Assembly (NCBI RefSeq): GCF_900111945.1
Contig: NZ_FOYO01000001.1
Coordinates: 1,681,751-1,745,750 of the forward strand
Source of the DNA: Litoreibacter janthinus
Lineage (GTDB): Bacteria > Pseudomonadota > Alphaproteobacteria > Rhodobacterales > Rhodobacteraceae
DNA: 64,000 nt
Direction: 5' to 3'
The position numbers were made by a program, and so were the translations under genes. Under the pieces are notes generated by a model that was not told the origin of the DNA, ran no database searches, and saw only the letters and a program-made list of their open reading frames with translations. Shown here one piece after another: positions 55,271 to 64,000 of this stretch (positions are counted from its first letter, which is position 1; each line of letters begins with the position of its first letter).

Positions 55271-56977
55271 ATGGCCGAGCAACCACCAGAAGACGACACA
55301 GACCGCGGATTTCTCCGCGAGCAACTCGACGACGGGCTCAGCGCCTTGGCAAACGGGTTGCGGATCATGCGTAGGCGTGGGCCGTCGCAGCTTCAATTCT
55401 GGTTCATCGCATTGCTCATCGGGATTGCTGCCGGTTTGGCCGCGTTGTTGTTCCGTAAGGGCATCGCCGCCATTCAAGGCGTGGCCTACGATGCCAAAGA
55501 TGTCCGCGCGTTGCAGGAATTTGTCACCGACCTCGACTGGTATTGGATCGTGCTGATCCCGATTGCAGGCGGTTTGCTGACGGGCTGGATCCTGCACATG
55601 TTCACCGATGACGGGCGCGTGCGCTCGGTCGCCGATGTGATCGAAGGGTCCGCGTTAAGCGGGGGCAGGGTGGAAAAACGCGCAGGGCTAGCTTCGGCTG
55701 CGGCGTCGATCATCACGCTGGGAACAGGCGGATCGTCAGGTCGAGAGGGGCCGGTGGTCCACCTTGCAGCAGTTATATCCAGCTGGGTGTGCGGGGTGAT
55801 CAAAGCGGACAGCATCACGGGCCGAGATCTGCTTGGATGTGCGGTCGCCGCCGCAGTTTCGGCATCGTTCAATGCACCCATCGCCGGTGCGCTATTCGCG
55901 TTGGAAGTTGTTCTACGCCACTTCGCTGTCCACGCCTTTGCGCCGATCGTGATCGCCTCCGTTGCTGGCACCGTGATCAACCGCTTGGCGTTCGGGGACG
56001 TGACCGAGTTCGTTCTGCCAGCCAACAACACGCTCGATTTCTATGTCGAACTTCCGGCCTTCCTGCTGTTGGGGCTCGTCAGCGGGCTTATCGCAGTGGC
56101 CTTGATGCGCGCGATCTTCTGGGCGGATGACGTCGGCAATCATATCCAAAAGCGCACTGGTATGCCGCGCTGGTTGCGCCCAGCCTGCGCAGGGGCGTTG
56201 TTGGGGGGCATAGCTGTGTGGTTCCCGCACATCATCGGGGTCGGATATGGCACGACCTCTGCCGCACTCACCGGGGAATTGCTGCTGCACGAGGCAATTA
56301 TCTTCGCGATCCTCAAGGTGGCAGCTGTGGCCATAACCATGGCGGGCCGGATGGGCGGCGGGGTGTTTTCACCGTCGTTGATGGTGGGCGCGCTGACAGG
56401 CTTGGCCTTCGGCGGCATTGCCACCAGCGTGTTCCCCAATGTCTCCGGTTCCGAGACGCTTTACGCGCTGGCGGGAATGGGAGCGGTCGCTGCTGCTGTG
56501 CTGGGTGCCCCGATTTCCACAACGCTTATTGTGTTCGAGCTGACAGGTGACTGGCAAACCGGCCTTGCCGTGATGGTTGCCGTGTCGCTCTCCACAGCGC
56601 TCGCCAGCCGCTTGGTGGATCGGTCGTTCTTCCTGACGCAGCTGGAACGGCGCGGCGTGCATCTGGCGGCGGGGCCACAGGCGTATCTGCTGTCGATGTT
56701 TCGCGTGCGCAACGTCATGCGCGACGGGGATCACCCGTGGGCCGCGACAGAGGAAGATATCTGGAAGCTAATCGAAAAGGGCATCCACATTGCCCCGAAT
56801 GCCACGCTGGAAGATGCGATGCCCATCTTCGAGATCAACAATGACGTGTTTATCCCTGTGGTCACTATGGGCGCTGAAGGCGAGCCTCCTGATATTCTGG
56901 GCGCGCTCTTTCAGGTGGATGCGTTAAAGGAATATAACCGCGCTCTGGCCGCAACCGCGGCAGAGGAGCATTCCTGA
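55271..56977 (+). CDS. ClC-type chloride channel or H+/Cl- antiporter
   Basis: The 568-residue membrane protein has the ClC fold with GTGGSSGREGPVVHL (the gating Glu in GREGP), SASFNAPIAGALFALE, and AGRMGGGVFSPSLMVGA. The C-terminus holds a short region resembling CBS sequence (VRNVMRDGD...) but two complete CBS domains are not obvious. ClC proteins move chloride, or fluoride in one branch, in exchange for protons. It is monocistronic between recN and a convergent DUF427 gene. Confidence 0.92.
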   Translation: MAEQPPEDDTDRGFLREQLDDGLSALANGLRIMRRRGPSQLQFWFIALLIGIAAGLAALLFRKGIAAIQGVAYDAKDVRALQEFVTDLDWYWIVLIPIAGGLLTGWILHMFTDDGRVRSVADVIEGSALSGGRVEKRAGLASAAASIITLGTGGSSGREGPVVHLAAVISSWVCGVIKADSITGRDLLGCAVAAAVSASFNAPIAGALFALEVVLRHFAVHAFAPIVIASVAGTVINRLAFGDVTEFVLPANNTLDFYVELPAFLLLGLVSGLIAVALMRAIFWADDVGNHIQKRTGMPRWLRPACAGALLGGIAVWFPHIIGVGYGTTSAALTGELLLHEAIIFAILKVAAVAITMAGRMGGGVFSPSLMVGALTGLAFGGIATSVFPNVSGSETLYALAGMGAVAAAVLGAPISTTLIVFELTGDWQTGLAVMVAVSLSTALASRLVDRSFFLTQLERRGVHLAAGPQAYLLSMFRVRNVMRDGDHPWAATEEDIWKLIEKGIHIAPNATLEDAMPIFEINNDVFIPVVTMGAEGEPPDILGALFQVDALKEYNRALAATAAEEHS

Positions 56978-56983
56978 CCCAAG

Positions 56984-57325
56984 TCAGACTTCTTCGACGG
57001 TCACTTTGTCTGCGTAGAAGGCCAAATGGCCCGCGATGCGCTCCAGCCCTTCATTCGGCGTCTCGTAAGACCATGCCGCGTCCTTGATCGGGCCACTTTT
57101 GGCTTCAAGCGTGTAGTAAGACGCGTCGCCCTTATGCGGGCAGTGGCTGGTGGTGTCATTCTTATCAAAGAACGCCATCGCCAGATCTTCGCGTGGCACA
57201 TACAGAACCGGAGCCAAGTTGCCTTCGCTCAACTCGATGACGTTGCTGCTTTCCCCCAGAACGGCGCCCGCTGCGCGGATCGAATAGCTGCCGGGTGCAT
57301 TGCGCAGTTTGATAGTGTCGGCCAT
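56984..57325 (-). CDS. DUF427 family protein
   Basis: The 113-residue product matches DUF427: VLGESSNVIELSEGNLAPVLYVPREDLAMAFFDKNDTTSHCPHKGDASYYTL, then AAWSYETPNEGLERIAGHLAFYADKV. The single cysteine and neighbouring histidine (SHCPHKG) are the family's conserved centre; the function is unknown. It is convergent to the ClC gene, six bases away. Confidence 0.9.
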   Translation of the reverse strand: MADTIKLRNAPGSYSIRAAGAVLGESSNVIELSEGNLAPVLYVPREDLAMAFFDKNDTTSHCPHKGDASYYTLEAKSGPIKDAAWSYETPNEGLERIAGHLAFYADKVTVEEV

Positions 57326-57407
57326 GGTAACACGCCCCTTTGGTTGCGATCAGTTCTATGCTGAGCGCGGAACATTACATTTTCATGTCGCTTTGGGAAG
57401 CGATGAC

Positions 57408-59171
57408 TTAAAGCGGCAGTGTCGCAGCCATTAGCCAGTCCTTGGCACTGCCTTGAACGTCTAGAATTTGGGCGATTTTCGCGTGATAGGCGTCGATCCA
57501 ATTGCGTTCCACTGGTGAGATCATGTCGACGGCAATCAGGCGACGGTCCAGTGGGACCCATGTAAGGGTCTCGAAGCTCAGCTGATCCCGTTTATCCCCC
57601 AGTTCGGGCGCGTCCTGCACCACGATCAGGTTTTCGATGCGGATACCAAACGCCCCTTCGCGGTAATATCCCGGCTCGTTCGACAAAATCATTCCCGGTT
57701 TCAGCGGCACTTCAGAGATACGGCTGATGCGGGCAGGCCCTTCATGCACACACAAATATGCGCCGACGCCATGACCCGTGCCGTGATCGTAGTCCAGCCC
57801 GTGACGCCACAATGGCGCGCGCGCCAAAGCGTCAATGTCTCGCCCCGCAACCCCGCGCGGAAACCGTGCCATGGACAGTGCAATCATCCCTTGCAAAACA
57901 AGGGTGTAGCATTCCTGCTGTTCGCGTGTGGGTGTTCCCATCACGACCGTGCGGGTGATGTCTGTGGTGCCGTCCACATATTGCCCACCGCTATCCACCA
58001 GAAGCAGTTCGCCATCCTGCACCGCGCGATTGGTGGTCTTAGTGCAGCGATAATGCACGATCGCGCCGTTCGGTCCGGCCCCGGCAATCGTCTCGAAGCT
58101 GATGTCGCGCAACGCGTTGGTCTGGGCGCGAAACCCCTCAAGCGCAGTCACCACGGCGATTTCCGTCAAACCGGGGGCTTGCGTATCCAGCCACGCAAGG
58201 AAGTTCACCATCGCATGGGCATCGCGGATATGCGCGGTGCGTGTGCCGTCAATCTCGACCGCGTTCTTGCAGGCCTTGGGCAGCACGCAAGGATCATCGT
58301 CAAAGGCAACCTCTGCGGTGACGGTTTGCGAGACGATCACAGGGGCCGACGACTTGTCGACGCGGATCGTCCCTTCCAGCGCTGCAAGTGCGTCAAGGAA
58401 GGTATCAGGCGCATGGATACGGATTTCGTCGCCAAGATGGTCGCCAATCTCGGTCAGTTTCTCTGCGGCCACGAACAGATCAACGCTTGCATCGGCATGA
58501 AGCACAGCAAAGCAATGCGGGACCGGATTGCGCGGAATATCACTGCCACGAATATTCAGCAGCCAAGCAATGCTGTCCGGCAAGGTCAGCACTGCCGCGT
58601 CATGGCCCGCGTCACGCAACATGTCCGCCAGTCGCGCGCGCTTGTCGCCGTGGCTTTCGCCAGCAAGTTCCATCGGGTGCACCATGATCTTGCCCATGGG
58701 CGGGGCGGGGCGGTCTGTCCAGATACGGTTCACCAGATTGTCGGTGGCCATCAAATTGACGCCGGCCTTCTCAAGCGCCTCGACCTCGGAGCTGGTATGC
58801 AACCAAGGGTCATAGGCCATTTTGTGGGTCTCTGGCAGATGCTCCTTTAACCACGGGCCGGGCTTGGTGTCGGGCCACGGCACAGGGGTGAAATGCGCCG
58901 TATCCACTTGCGCCTTCACCTGCACGCGGTAGCGCCCATCAATGAACACGCCCGCGATATCCTTTAGGGCTGCGCAAAATCCAGCCGAGCCGGTGAAGCC
59001 AGTCAGCCACGCCAAACGGTCATCGGCAGGGGCCACGTATTCCCCCTGATGCGCATCCGCGCGTGGAATTAGGAAGCCGTCATAGCCTTCAGCTGCAAGC
59101 ACATCGCGCAGGGCTTGAAGTCGGGGAGGGCCTTGGTCGGGCGACGTTGCGTCGTTGAAGCTTTGGAACAT
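57408..59171 (-). CDS. Aminopeptidase P family protein (Xaa-Pro aminopeptidase)
   Basis: The 587-residue metallopeptidase has two N-terminal creatinase-like domains and a C-terminal pita-bread domain. The metal ligands are visible: Asp in LLVDSGGQY and TTDITRT, His in GTGHGVG, Glu in NEPGYY and Glu in RIENL. It removes N-terminal residues before proline, in the cytosol. The length fits the long three-domain (eukaryotic-like) form common in Rhodobacteraceae. Confidence 0.94.
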   Translation of the reverse strand: MFQSFNDATSPDQGPPRLQALRDVLAAEGYDGFLIPRADAHQGEYVAPADDRLAWLTGFTGSAGFCAALKDIAGVFIDGRYRVQVKAQVDTAHFTPVPWPDTKPGPWLKEHLPETHKMAYDPWLHTSSEVEALEKAGVNLMATDNLVNRIWTDRPAPPMGKIMVHPMELAGESHGDKRARLADMLRDAGHDAAVLTLPDSIAWLLNIRGSDIPRNPVPHCFAVLHADASVDLFVAAEKLTEIGDHLGDEIRIHAPDTFLDALAALEGTIRVDKSSAPVIVSQTVTAEVAFDDDPCVLPKACKNAVEIDGTRTAHIRDAHAMVNFLAWLDTQAPGLTEIAVVTALEGFRAQTNALRDISFETIAGAGPNGAIVHYRCTKTTNRAVQDGELLLVDSGGQYVDGTTDITRTVVMGTPTREQQECYTLVLQGMIALSMARFPRGVAGRDIDALARAPLWRHGLDYDHGTGHGVGAYLCVHEGPARISRISEVPLKPGMILSNEPGYYREGAFGIRIENLIVVQDAPELGDKRDQLSFETLTWVPLDRRLIAVDMISPVERNWIDAYHAKIAQILDVQGSAKDWLMAATLPL

Positions 59172-59216
59172 GGCCGCAATCTGCGATCAATCGACGGGCG
59201 CTGCAAGCCCTTGCGG

Positions 59217-59627
59217 CTATCCCGTGCTGCCGGTCCAATCCTGATGGCCCCGAGCGTTCAGGATCGACCGCATCTTGAACCCCTCCGGCGTCATTTCCAG
59301 CAACGCAGACGAGGTATAGGGTGCAGTGGCGCGTTTTCCGTTGCTCAGCAAATTGGTCTCATAAGTGCCGAGAAACCTGCCGTCTTCACCTGATTCCAGC
59401 GCAAGCGGTTTGCGGTAAATCATATCGATCCGCAGAATTCGGCAGGCACTCAGGTAATGTTCGAAATTGGCACGAAGCTCGTCTTCCGTCTCGAACTCGC
59501 GTGGGCCGTGATCGGTGATCATCGAAAACGGCAAGATGATCCGGTCGCGCCAACCCGCGAACTCACATGCCGGAAAGCAATCTGAAATCGCGTCGAGAAA
59601 TATCTGAAACTCGGCCTCTAAATCCAT
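59217..59627 (-). CDS. Hypothetical protein, NTF2/SnoaL-like
   Basis: The 136-residue product from ATG 59627 has an opening helix, then WRDRIILPFSMITDHGPREFETEDELRANFEHYLSACR and a closing strand region (FLGTYETNLLSNGKRATAPYTSSALLEMTPEGFKMRSIL). This pattern suggests an NTF2-like cone fold (SnoaL or limonene epoxide hydrolase type), but no catalytic residues can be pointed out. A GTG two codons earlier is possible. No function is assigned. It lies between the peptidase and cobT, same strand. Confidence 0.6.
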   Translation of the reverse strand: MDLEAEFQIFLDAISDCFPACEFAGWRDRIILPFSMITDHGPREFETEDELRANFEHYLSACRILRIDMIYRKPLALESGEDGRFLGTYETNLLSNGKRATAPYTSSALLEMTPEGFKMRSILNARGHQDWTGSTG

Positions 59628-59665
59628 AAGCACGGACTCGCTAAAAAATATGAACGAACAGCCAC

Positions 59666-61543
59666 TTAGCTGGCTCGCTTCATGCCCATAACCCGCGCAC
59701 GAGCGCGCGGGTCACTGTCAAACAGAGCGGCAAGCTGCTCCGTCATCGCACCGGCCAGTTGTTCGACATCGGTAATAGTCACGGCGCGCTCGTAGTAGCG
59801 GGTCACGTCATGGCCGATGCCAACGGCGATCAGTTCCACCGCGCGACGTTTCTCCACCATCGCGATCACATCACGCAGGTGTTTTTCCAGATAATTCGCG
59901 GGGTTAACGGACAAAGTTGAATCGTCCACCGGTGCCCCGTCCGAGATCACCATCAGGATTTTACGCGCCTCTGGGCGGCCGATCATACGCTTATGCGCCC
60001 ATTCCAGCGCCTCGCCGTCGATGTTCTCTTTCAGCAGGCCTTCTTTCATCATCAGGCCCAGATTGTCCCGCGACCGCCTCCAAGGCGCGTCGGCAGACTT
60101 ATAGATAATGTGGCGCAGGTCGTTCAGGCGGCCCGGTTGTTGCGGGCGACCATCGGCCAGCCAACCTTCGCGGCTCAACCCGCCTTTCCAAGCGCGGGTG
60201 GTGAAGCCGAGGATTTCGGTTTTCACTTGGCACCGCTCTAGGGTGCGGGCCAGCACATCCGCGCAAATTGCAGCGATAGAGATCGGACGGCCCCGCATGG
60301 AGCCGGAATTGTCGATCAACAGCGTCACGCAGGTGTCTCGGAACTCCATGTCCTTTTCCTGCTTGAAGCTGAGCGGTGTTGTCGGGTTGGCGACGACGCG
60401 GGCCAGCCGACCAGCGTCCAGCGTGCCTTCCTCAAGATCAAACTCCCATGACCGGTTCTGCTGCGCCTGCAAGCGGCGTTGCAGCTTGTTGGCCAGTCGC
60501 GACACGGCACCCTTCAGTGGCTCCAGTTGTTGGTCGAGATAGGCCCGCAGGCGTTCCAGCTCGGCAGGTTCGGCCAGTTCTTCGGCGCGGATCACTTCGT
60601 CATGCTCAACCGAATAGACCTCGTAATTCGGGTCCGCTTCGGAATGCGGGGCAGGGGGCGGCGGGTCCATCGGGGCCTCGCCCTCGGGCAATTCAGCCTC
60701 GTCGCCCATTTCGGCGTCGGCCATGTCGTCGAGTTGAACAGTTGCTTGCGACGCGTCGTCTTGCTGCTCTTGCGATTGCTCGGCAGAGGCGTCCTGATCC
60801 TCGGAGTTGTCTTCCTTGTCAGGGTTCGCGTTGTCGTCTTGATCTTGTTCCTGCTGGTCCTCGGAGGCCTCGTCTTCCTGATCCTCGTTGATGTCGTCAG
60901 GATCGTCGCCCAGCTGATCGCCATACCCCAGATCATCGATAATCTGGCGTGCAAATTTAGCAAATCTGGTCTGATCGGACAGCACGTCCTGAAGGTTCTC
61001 CAGCGTGCCACCAGCGGCCCCTTCGATGAAGTCCTTCCACAGGTTCATCACATTCGCAGCGCCCGTTGGCAAATCACGCCCCGTGGCAAGATGCCGGATC
61101 AGGTAGCCCGCAGCGACCGAAAGCGGTGCTTGTCCGGCTTCGGTGATCTGGGCGTACCCTTTCCGTTCGGCTTCGCTGTCAATCTTGGCGTCAATGTTGC
61201 CTGCGGTGCCGGGCATGACCCGTGCCCCCATGGCTTCGCAGCGCGCGGTTTCCATCGCGTCATAGAGCTCCCGCGCCATGTTGCCCTGCGGCAAATAACG
61301 GTTGGCGGTGGTGTCATTGTGGAACCGGCGACGCAGTGCGAACGCATCGGCTGTGCCACGCGCCAACAGAACCTCGGAGCGCGTCATCCGCCGCGTCACC
61401 TGCGGCAGGCGCACCTGATCGTTGGTCATCCCAGGAGGGTCGACCGAGAAGGCGACGCCCAGATCTGGGTCGTTGGCAAGCGTCTTGGTCGCCTCCGCCA
61501 GCGCCTTCTTGAATGGATCGGCGGGGTTGTCGTTTTTAGCCAA
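59666..61543 (-). CDS. cobT: Aerobic cobaltochelatase subunit CobT
   Basis: The 625-residue protein is the VWA-type subunit of the aerobic cobaltochelatase that inserts Co2+ into hydrogenobyrinate a,c-diamide. It has the N-terminal CobT domain, a long acidic Asp/Glu/Gln stretch (about residues 215-310) and a C-terminal VWA domain with the MIDAS motif LIDNSGSM near residue 405. It overlaps the end of cobS by eight bases. The large subunit CobN is not in the window. Confidence 0.95.
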   Translation of the reverse strand: MAKNDNPADPFKKALAEATKTLANDPDLGVAFSVDPPGMTNDQVRLPQVTRRMTRSEVLLARGTADAFALRRRFHNDTTANRYLPQGNMARELYDAMETARCEAMGARVMPGTAGNIDAKIDSEAERKGYAQITEAGQAPLSVAAGYLIRHLATGRDLPTGAANVMNLWKDFIEGAAGGTLENLQDVLSDQTRFAKFARQIIDDLGYGDQLGDDPDDINEDQEDEASEDQQEQDQDDNANPDKEDNSEDQDASAEQSQEQQDDASQATVQLDDMADAEMGDEAELPEGEAPMDPPPPAPHSEADPNYEVYSVEHDEVIRAEELAEPAELERLRAYLDQQLEPLKGAVSRLANKLQRRLQAQQNRSWEFDLEEGTLDAGRLARVVANPTTPLSFKQEKDMEFRDTCVTLLIDNSGSMRGRPISIAAICADVLARTLERCQVKTEILGFTTRAWKGGLSREGWLADGRPQQPGRLNDLRHIIYKSADAPWRRSRDNLGLMMKEGLLKENIDGEALEWAHKRMIGRPEARKILMVISDGAPVDDSTLSVNPANYLEKHLRDVIAMVEKRRAVELIAVGIGHDVTRYYERAVTITDVEQLAGAMTEQLAALFDSDPRARARVMGMKRAS

Positions 61544-62522
61544 GGCTCACACTCGCAGCGCTTTCTGGCAACTCTTCGTCAAAGCAGCGCTGGTAGAACT
61601 CGGCCACGGTTTCGCGCTCCAGCTCGTCACACTTGTTCAGGAAGGACAGGCGGAACGCGTAGCCGACATCGTTGAAAATACGCGCGTTTTGGGCCCAAGC
61701 GATGACCGTCCGTGGCGACATCAGTGTTGACAGGTCGCCATTCATGAAGGCTGTCCGCGTCAGGTCGGCGACGGTGACCATTTGACCGACGGTCTTGCGG
61801 CCCGCTTCGGTGTTGTACACGGGGTTCTTGGCCAGCACGATCGCGGCTTCTGCGTCATGGGACAGGTAGTTCAGCGTCGCCACCAGTGACCAACGGTCCA
61901 TCTGGCCTTGGTTGATCTGCTGGGTCCCGTGATACAGGCCGGTCGTGTCGCCCAGGCCAACCGTGTTTGCGGTCGCGAAGATGCGGAAATACTTGTGCGG
62001 CTCGATCACCTTGTTCTGGTCCAGCAGCGTGAGTTTGCCGTCCACTTCCAGCACGCGCTGGATTACGAACATCACGTCGGCGCGGCCAGCGTCATATTCA
62101 TCAAACACGATGGCGGTCGGGTTGCGCAGCGCCCAAGGTAGGATGCCCTCTTGGAATTCGGTGACCTGCATCCCGTCTTTCAGCTTGATGGCGTCTTTAC
62201 CGATCAGGTCGATCCGAGAGATGTGGCTGTCGAGGTTCACACGCACGCACGGCCAGTTCAGGCGCGACGCGACTTGCTCGATATGGGTGGATTTACCTGT
62301 GCCGTGATAGCCTTGGATCATCACCCGACGATTGTGAGTGAAGCCAGCAAGAATCGCGAGGGTCGTGTCGCGGTCAAACTTGTAGGTGCTGTCGATTTCT
62401 GGGACGCGGTCCGAACGGTCGGCAAAGCCCTTGACCTTCATGTCGCTGTCGATGCCAAAAACTTCCCGAACCGAGATATCTTCGGTGGGTTTCGCGTTCA
62501 AATCCATGCTGCCGTCGGCCAT
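61536..62522 (-). CDS. cobS: Aerobic cobaltochelatase subunit CobS
   Basis: The 328-residue AAA+ ATPase has Walker [10 protein letters not shown] at 71-79, Walker [11 protein letters not shown] and the arginine-rich C-terminal part typical of CobS. It forms a ring complex with CobT that drives CobN in aerobic cobalamin synthesis. It is upstream of cobT and overlaps it, so the two are made together. The 150-base gap before it shows no further gene. Confidence 0.96.
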   Translation of the reverse strand: MADGSMDLNAKPTEDISVREVFGIDSDMKVKGFADRSDRVPEIDSTYKFDRDTTLAILAGFTHNRRVMIQGYHGTGKSTHIEQVASRLNWPCVRVNLDSHISRIDLIGKDAIKLKDGMQVTEFQEGILPWALRNPTAIVFDEYDAGRADVMFVIQRVLEVDGKLTLLDQNKVIEPHKYFRIFATANTVGLGDTTGLYHGTQQINQGQMDRWSLVATLNYLSHDAEAAIVLAKNPVYNTEAGRKTVGQMVTVADLTRTAFMNGDLSTLMSPRTVIAWAQNARIFNDVGYAFRLSFLNKCDELERETVAEFYQRCFDEELPESAASVSLG

Positions 62523-62673
62523 TTTTTCGTTCCCTCAGAATAACCCCATCGGGATGCAACATATCTTGGGGAAGGGCAAGGGGAAGGCCCGCCACAGATC
62601 GTCGTTTGCGACGAAATCGTAGGGGCGCAAGTTTTCGTTCCGATAGAGCAGGCGCGAAAGCCCGCGAGGGGCC

Positions 62674-63312
62674 CTAACCCGAGAAGTTGCGACTGTCTTT
62701 AAGCTGGTCCCAAGCCCAGACGACCTGCTGCAACTGCTCTTCATCCGCGCGGTTGCCGCCGTTCATGTCGGGGTGCAGGTCTTTGATCAGGCTCTTGTAC
62801 TTTTTGCGCAAGTCTTGCTTGCTCATGTGCACTGTGCCCTCAAGAATTTCGAGTGCCTTGCGCTCGGTGGCGGGCAGCTTACGCCCCGCGCCATTTGGAT
62901 TGCGCCCCGGATTGCGGGTGGCGTTCTCGCCCAGCACGGCCATCGGATCGTCCACGCCAAGGCGGGACCAAGCACGCTGCTCCTCGCCCTTTTTCATCGG
63001 TTTGGTTGGACGCTCCCAGACCTTGTCCGAAGACATCTGCCGCTCCATTTCTTCCTGCGTGTGGGTCTCGAAGAAATTCCACTTCAGATTGTATTCGCGG
63101 ACATGCGCCTGGCAGAACCAGTAATAGTCGTCCAACACGTCGGGCGATTTGGGCGCGCGGTATTTGCCCGCCTCTTGGCAATCCGGCGCTTCGCAGGTCC
63201 GTTGCGATGTCTCCACGGCACCCGACATCCCACGACGGCCTTTGGCACGGCGGGCTTTGTCGCTCTTTGCAGAGATATCGAATTCAAACGGATCAAACGG
63301 AGGGCGGGCCAT
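62674..63312 (-). CDS. J-domain protein (DnaJ-like)
   Basis: The 212-residue protein has a C-terminal J domain (about 153-212) with the HPD motif in LIKDLHPDMNGGN. The N-terminal half has Cys/His pairs (CEAPDCQEAGKYRAP and WFCQAHVREYN) that could hold zinc. This J-domain-last layout is found in Rhodobacteraceae proteins of unknown client. It would stimulate DnaK-type ATPases. It is divergent from bolA. Confidence 0.9.
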   Translation of the reverse strand: MARPPFDPFEFDISAKSDKARRAKGRRGMSGAVETSQRTCEAPDCQEAGKYRAPKSPDVLDDYYWFCQAHVREYNLKWNFFETHTQEEMERQMSSDKVWERPTKPMKKGEEQRAWSRLGVDDPMAVLGENATRNPGRNPNGAGRKLPATERKALEILEGTVHMSKQDLRKKYKSLIKDLHPDMNGGNRADEEQLQQVVWAWDQLKDSRNFSG

Positions 63313-63386
63313 GACTTAACCTTTTCGACTCGGAACAATCACTTTAAGGTTTTGAGCACTGAGGTGAAGGGCCGTTTGGAAAAAAT

Positions 63387-63644
63387 ATGGGTATAACTCA
63401 ACAGATTGACGACAAACTGCGCACAGCCTTTGCGCCGACCTTCCTAGAGGTTGTGGATGACAGCGAAAGCCATCGCGGGCATGGCGGCTATCAAGAAGGC
63501 GGGGAGAGCCATTTCAACGTGGCGATCCGTGCGGAGGCTTTTGCCGACATGTCGCGGATTCAACGACACCGCGCGGTGCATGCCGCCTTGGGCCCCGACC
63601 TTATCGGCCGGATCCACGCGTTGGCGTTGGACATTTCCGCTTAG
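63387..63644 (+). CDS. bolA: BolA family protein
   Basis: The 85-residue protein has the BolA fold with ESHFNVAIRAEAF and the RHRAVHAAL pattern; the His in VHAAL and the SHRGHGG loop are ligands used with monothiol glutaredoxins for Fe-S clusters. BolA proteins act in iron regulation and stress-dependent morphology. It is divergent from the J-domain gene, with GGAAAAAAT ahead of the ATG, and ends two bases before the convergent DUF4177-like gene. Confidence 0.93.
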   Translation: MGITQQIDDKLRTAFAPTFLEVVDDSESHRGHGGYQEGGESHFNVAIRAEAFADMSRIQRHRAVHAALGPDLIGRIHALALDISA

Positions 63645-63646
63645 CT

Positions 63647-64000
63647 CTATTCGGCTGCGACGCCGCGTTTGTCGTCGTCAGCGGCTTCATCCGGCTCCAT
63701 GAACCCTTCGGGAGCGGGGCCAGCGGCGGCGTCACGGCTCAGAACGGGCTCGGCGCGCGCGGCTTCTTCAGGCTCCGGCTTGGGGTCAGGTGCCGCTACA
63801 ACAGGGGCAGCCACAACAGCAGGTGCTGCGACTTCGTCTGCGGCGACGTCTTCGGCCAGGGCGCGGCGGAAGACCAGCAGGGAGTGGTATTTGACCGTCT
63901 TGCCAGTCAGCCCCTGACGCTCTTCACAGGGCAGGGTTTCGGCGCGTTGGTATTCCCAGCCTTCGGCTGCCATCTCGTTCATCAAAGAGCTGATGGTGTT
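63647..64000 (-). CDS. DUF4177-like protein, N-terminus cut by window
   Basis: The frame is open to the right edge (the TTG at 63985 is internal), so the N-terminus lies outside. What remains has the end of a DUF4177-like domain (LMNEMAAEGWEYQRAETLPC..YHSLLVFRR) and then a low-complexity Ala/Pro/Glu/Asp tail of about 75 residues (VAAPAVVAAPVVAAPDPKPEPEE). The function is unknown. It ends beside bolA on the opposite strand. Confidence 0.75.
   Translation of the reverse strand, partial: NTISSLMNEMAAEGWEYQRAETLPCEERQGLTGKTVKYHSLLVFRRALAEDVAADEVAAPAVVAAPVVAAPDPKPEPEEAARAEPVLSRDAAAGPAPEGFMEPDEAADDDKRGVAAE

Noticed and set aside
60479..61675. Antisense open frame opposite cobT
   Set aside because: Val/Leu/Ile-rich only because it reads the acidic Asp/Glu codons of cobT backwards.

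Overview
The window is alphaproteobacterial and most probably from the Rhodobacteraceae (roseobacter/Rhodobacter lineage). This rests on gene content and order, moderately high GC, a GAAC-N7-GAAC type LexA box, GANTC sites, the DUF2484 gene beside murC, an ACT-domain gene directly behind ftsA, aerobic cobaltochelatase genes cobS/cobT, and a DUF1127 gene followed by an array of CCUCCUCCC hairpins that resembles the CcsR small RNAs of Rhodobacter sphaeroides. No rRNA, tRNA, insertion sequence, phage or CRISPR array was found.

Positions 1-20750 hold accessory and housekeeping genes: two SLC13-type transporters with RCK_C domains around a small lipoprotein; yebC; an argP/argO regulator-exporter pair; a DMT exporter; exoD; a betI-betC-betB-betA operon turning choline-O-sulfate and choline into glycine betaine; an AraC regulator; a small exported protein; a Tat-exported MsrB; a uvrD/pcrA helicase behind a LexA box; an Fe(II)/2OG oxygenase next to a LysE-type exporter and a divergent Lrp regulator; and, on the minus strand, a DUF1127 gene followed by eight hairpins that each carry CCUCCUCCC in the loop, the last one being an intrinsic terminator.

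Positions 20751-22500 carry the Fe-S carrier gene mrp and a small uncharacterised gene. Positions 22455-23027 are an unusually dense control region for the division and cell wall (dcw) cluster: a terminator, a DnaA box, two GANTC sites, two triplets of TGGG (MraZ) boxes, a palindrome, five more MraZ boxes in the opposite orientation, and a structured leader resembling the UpsM small RNA.

Positions 23028-53522 are the dcw cluster and its envelope followers: mraZ-rsmH-ftsL-ftsI-murE-murF-mraY-(CHMI-like)-murD, an inserted 6.5 kb block, ftsW-murG-murC-DUF2484, a minus-strand acidic repeat protein, murB-ddl-ftsQ-ftsA-ACT protein-membrane protein-ftsZ, then lpxC and bamD. The inserted block between murD and ftsW holds a lipoprotein, a DUF1428 gene, a sugar-acid operon (Gfo/Idh oxidoreductase, ManD-type dehydratase, D-2-hydroxyacid dehydrogenase) behind a GntR-like palindrome, and an ABC exporter.

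Positions 53562-64000 carry recN, a ClC-type channel or antiporter, a DUF427 gene, an aminopeptidase P, an NTF2-like protein, cobT-cobS, a J-domain protein, bolA and the start of a DUF4177-like gene cut by the window edge. Functional calls rest on reading motifs and family knowledge; no database search was possible.
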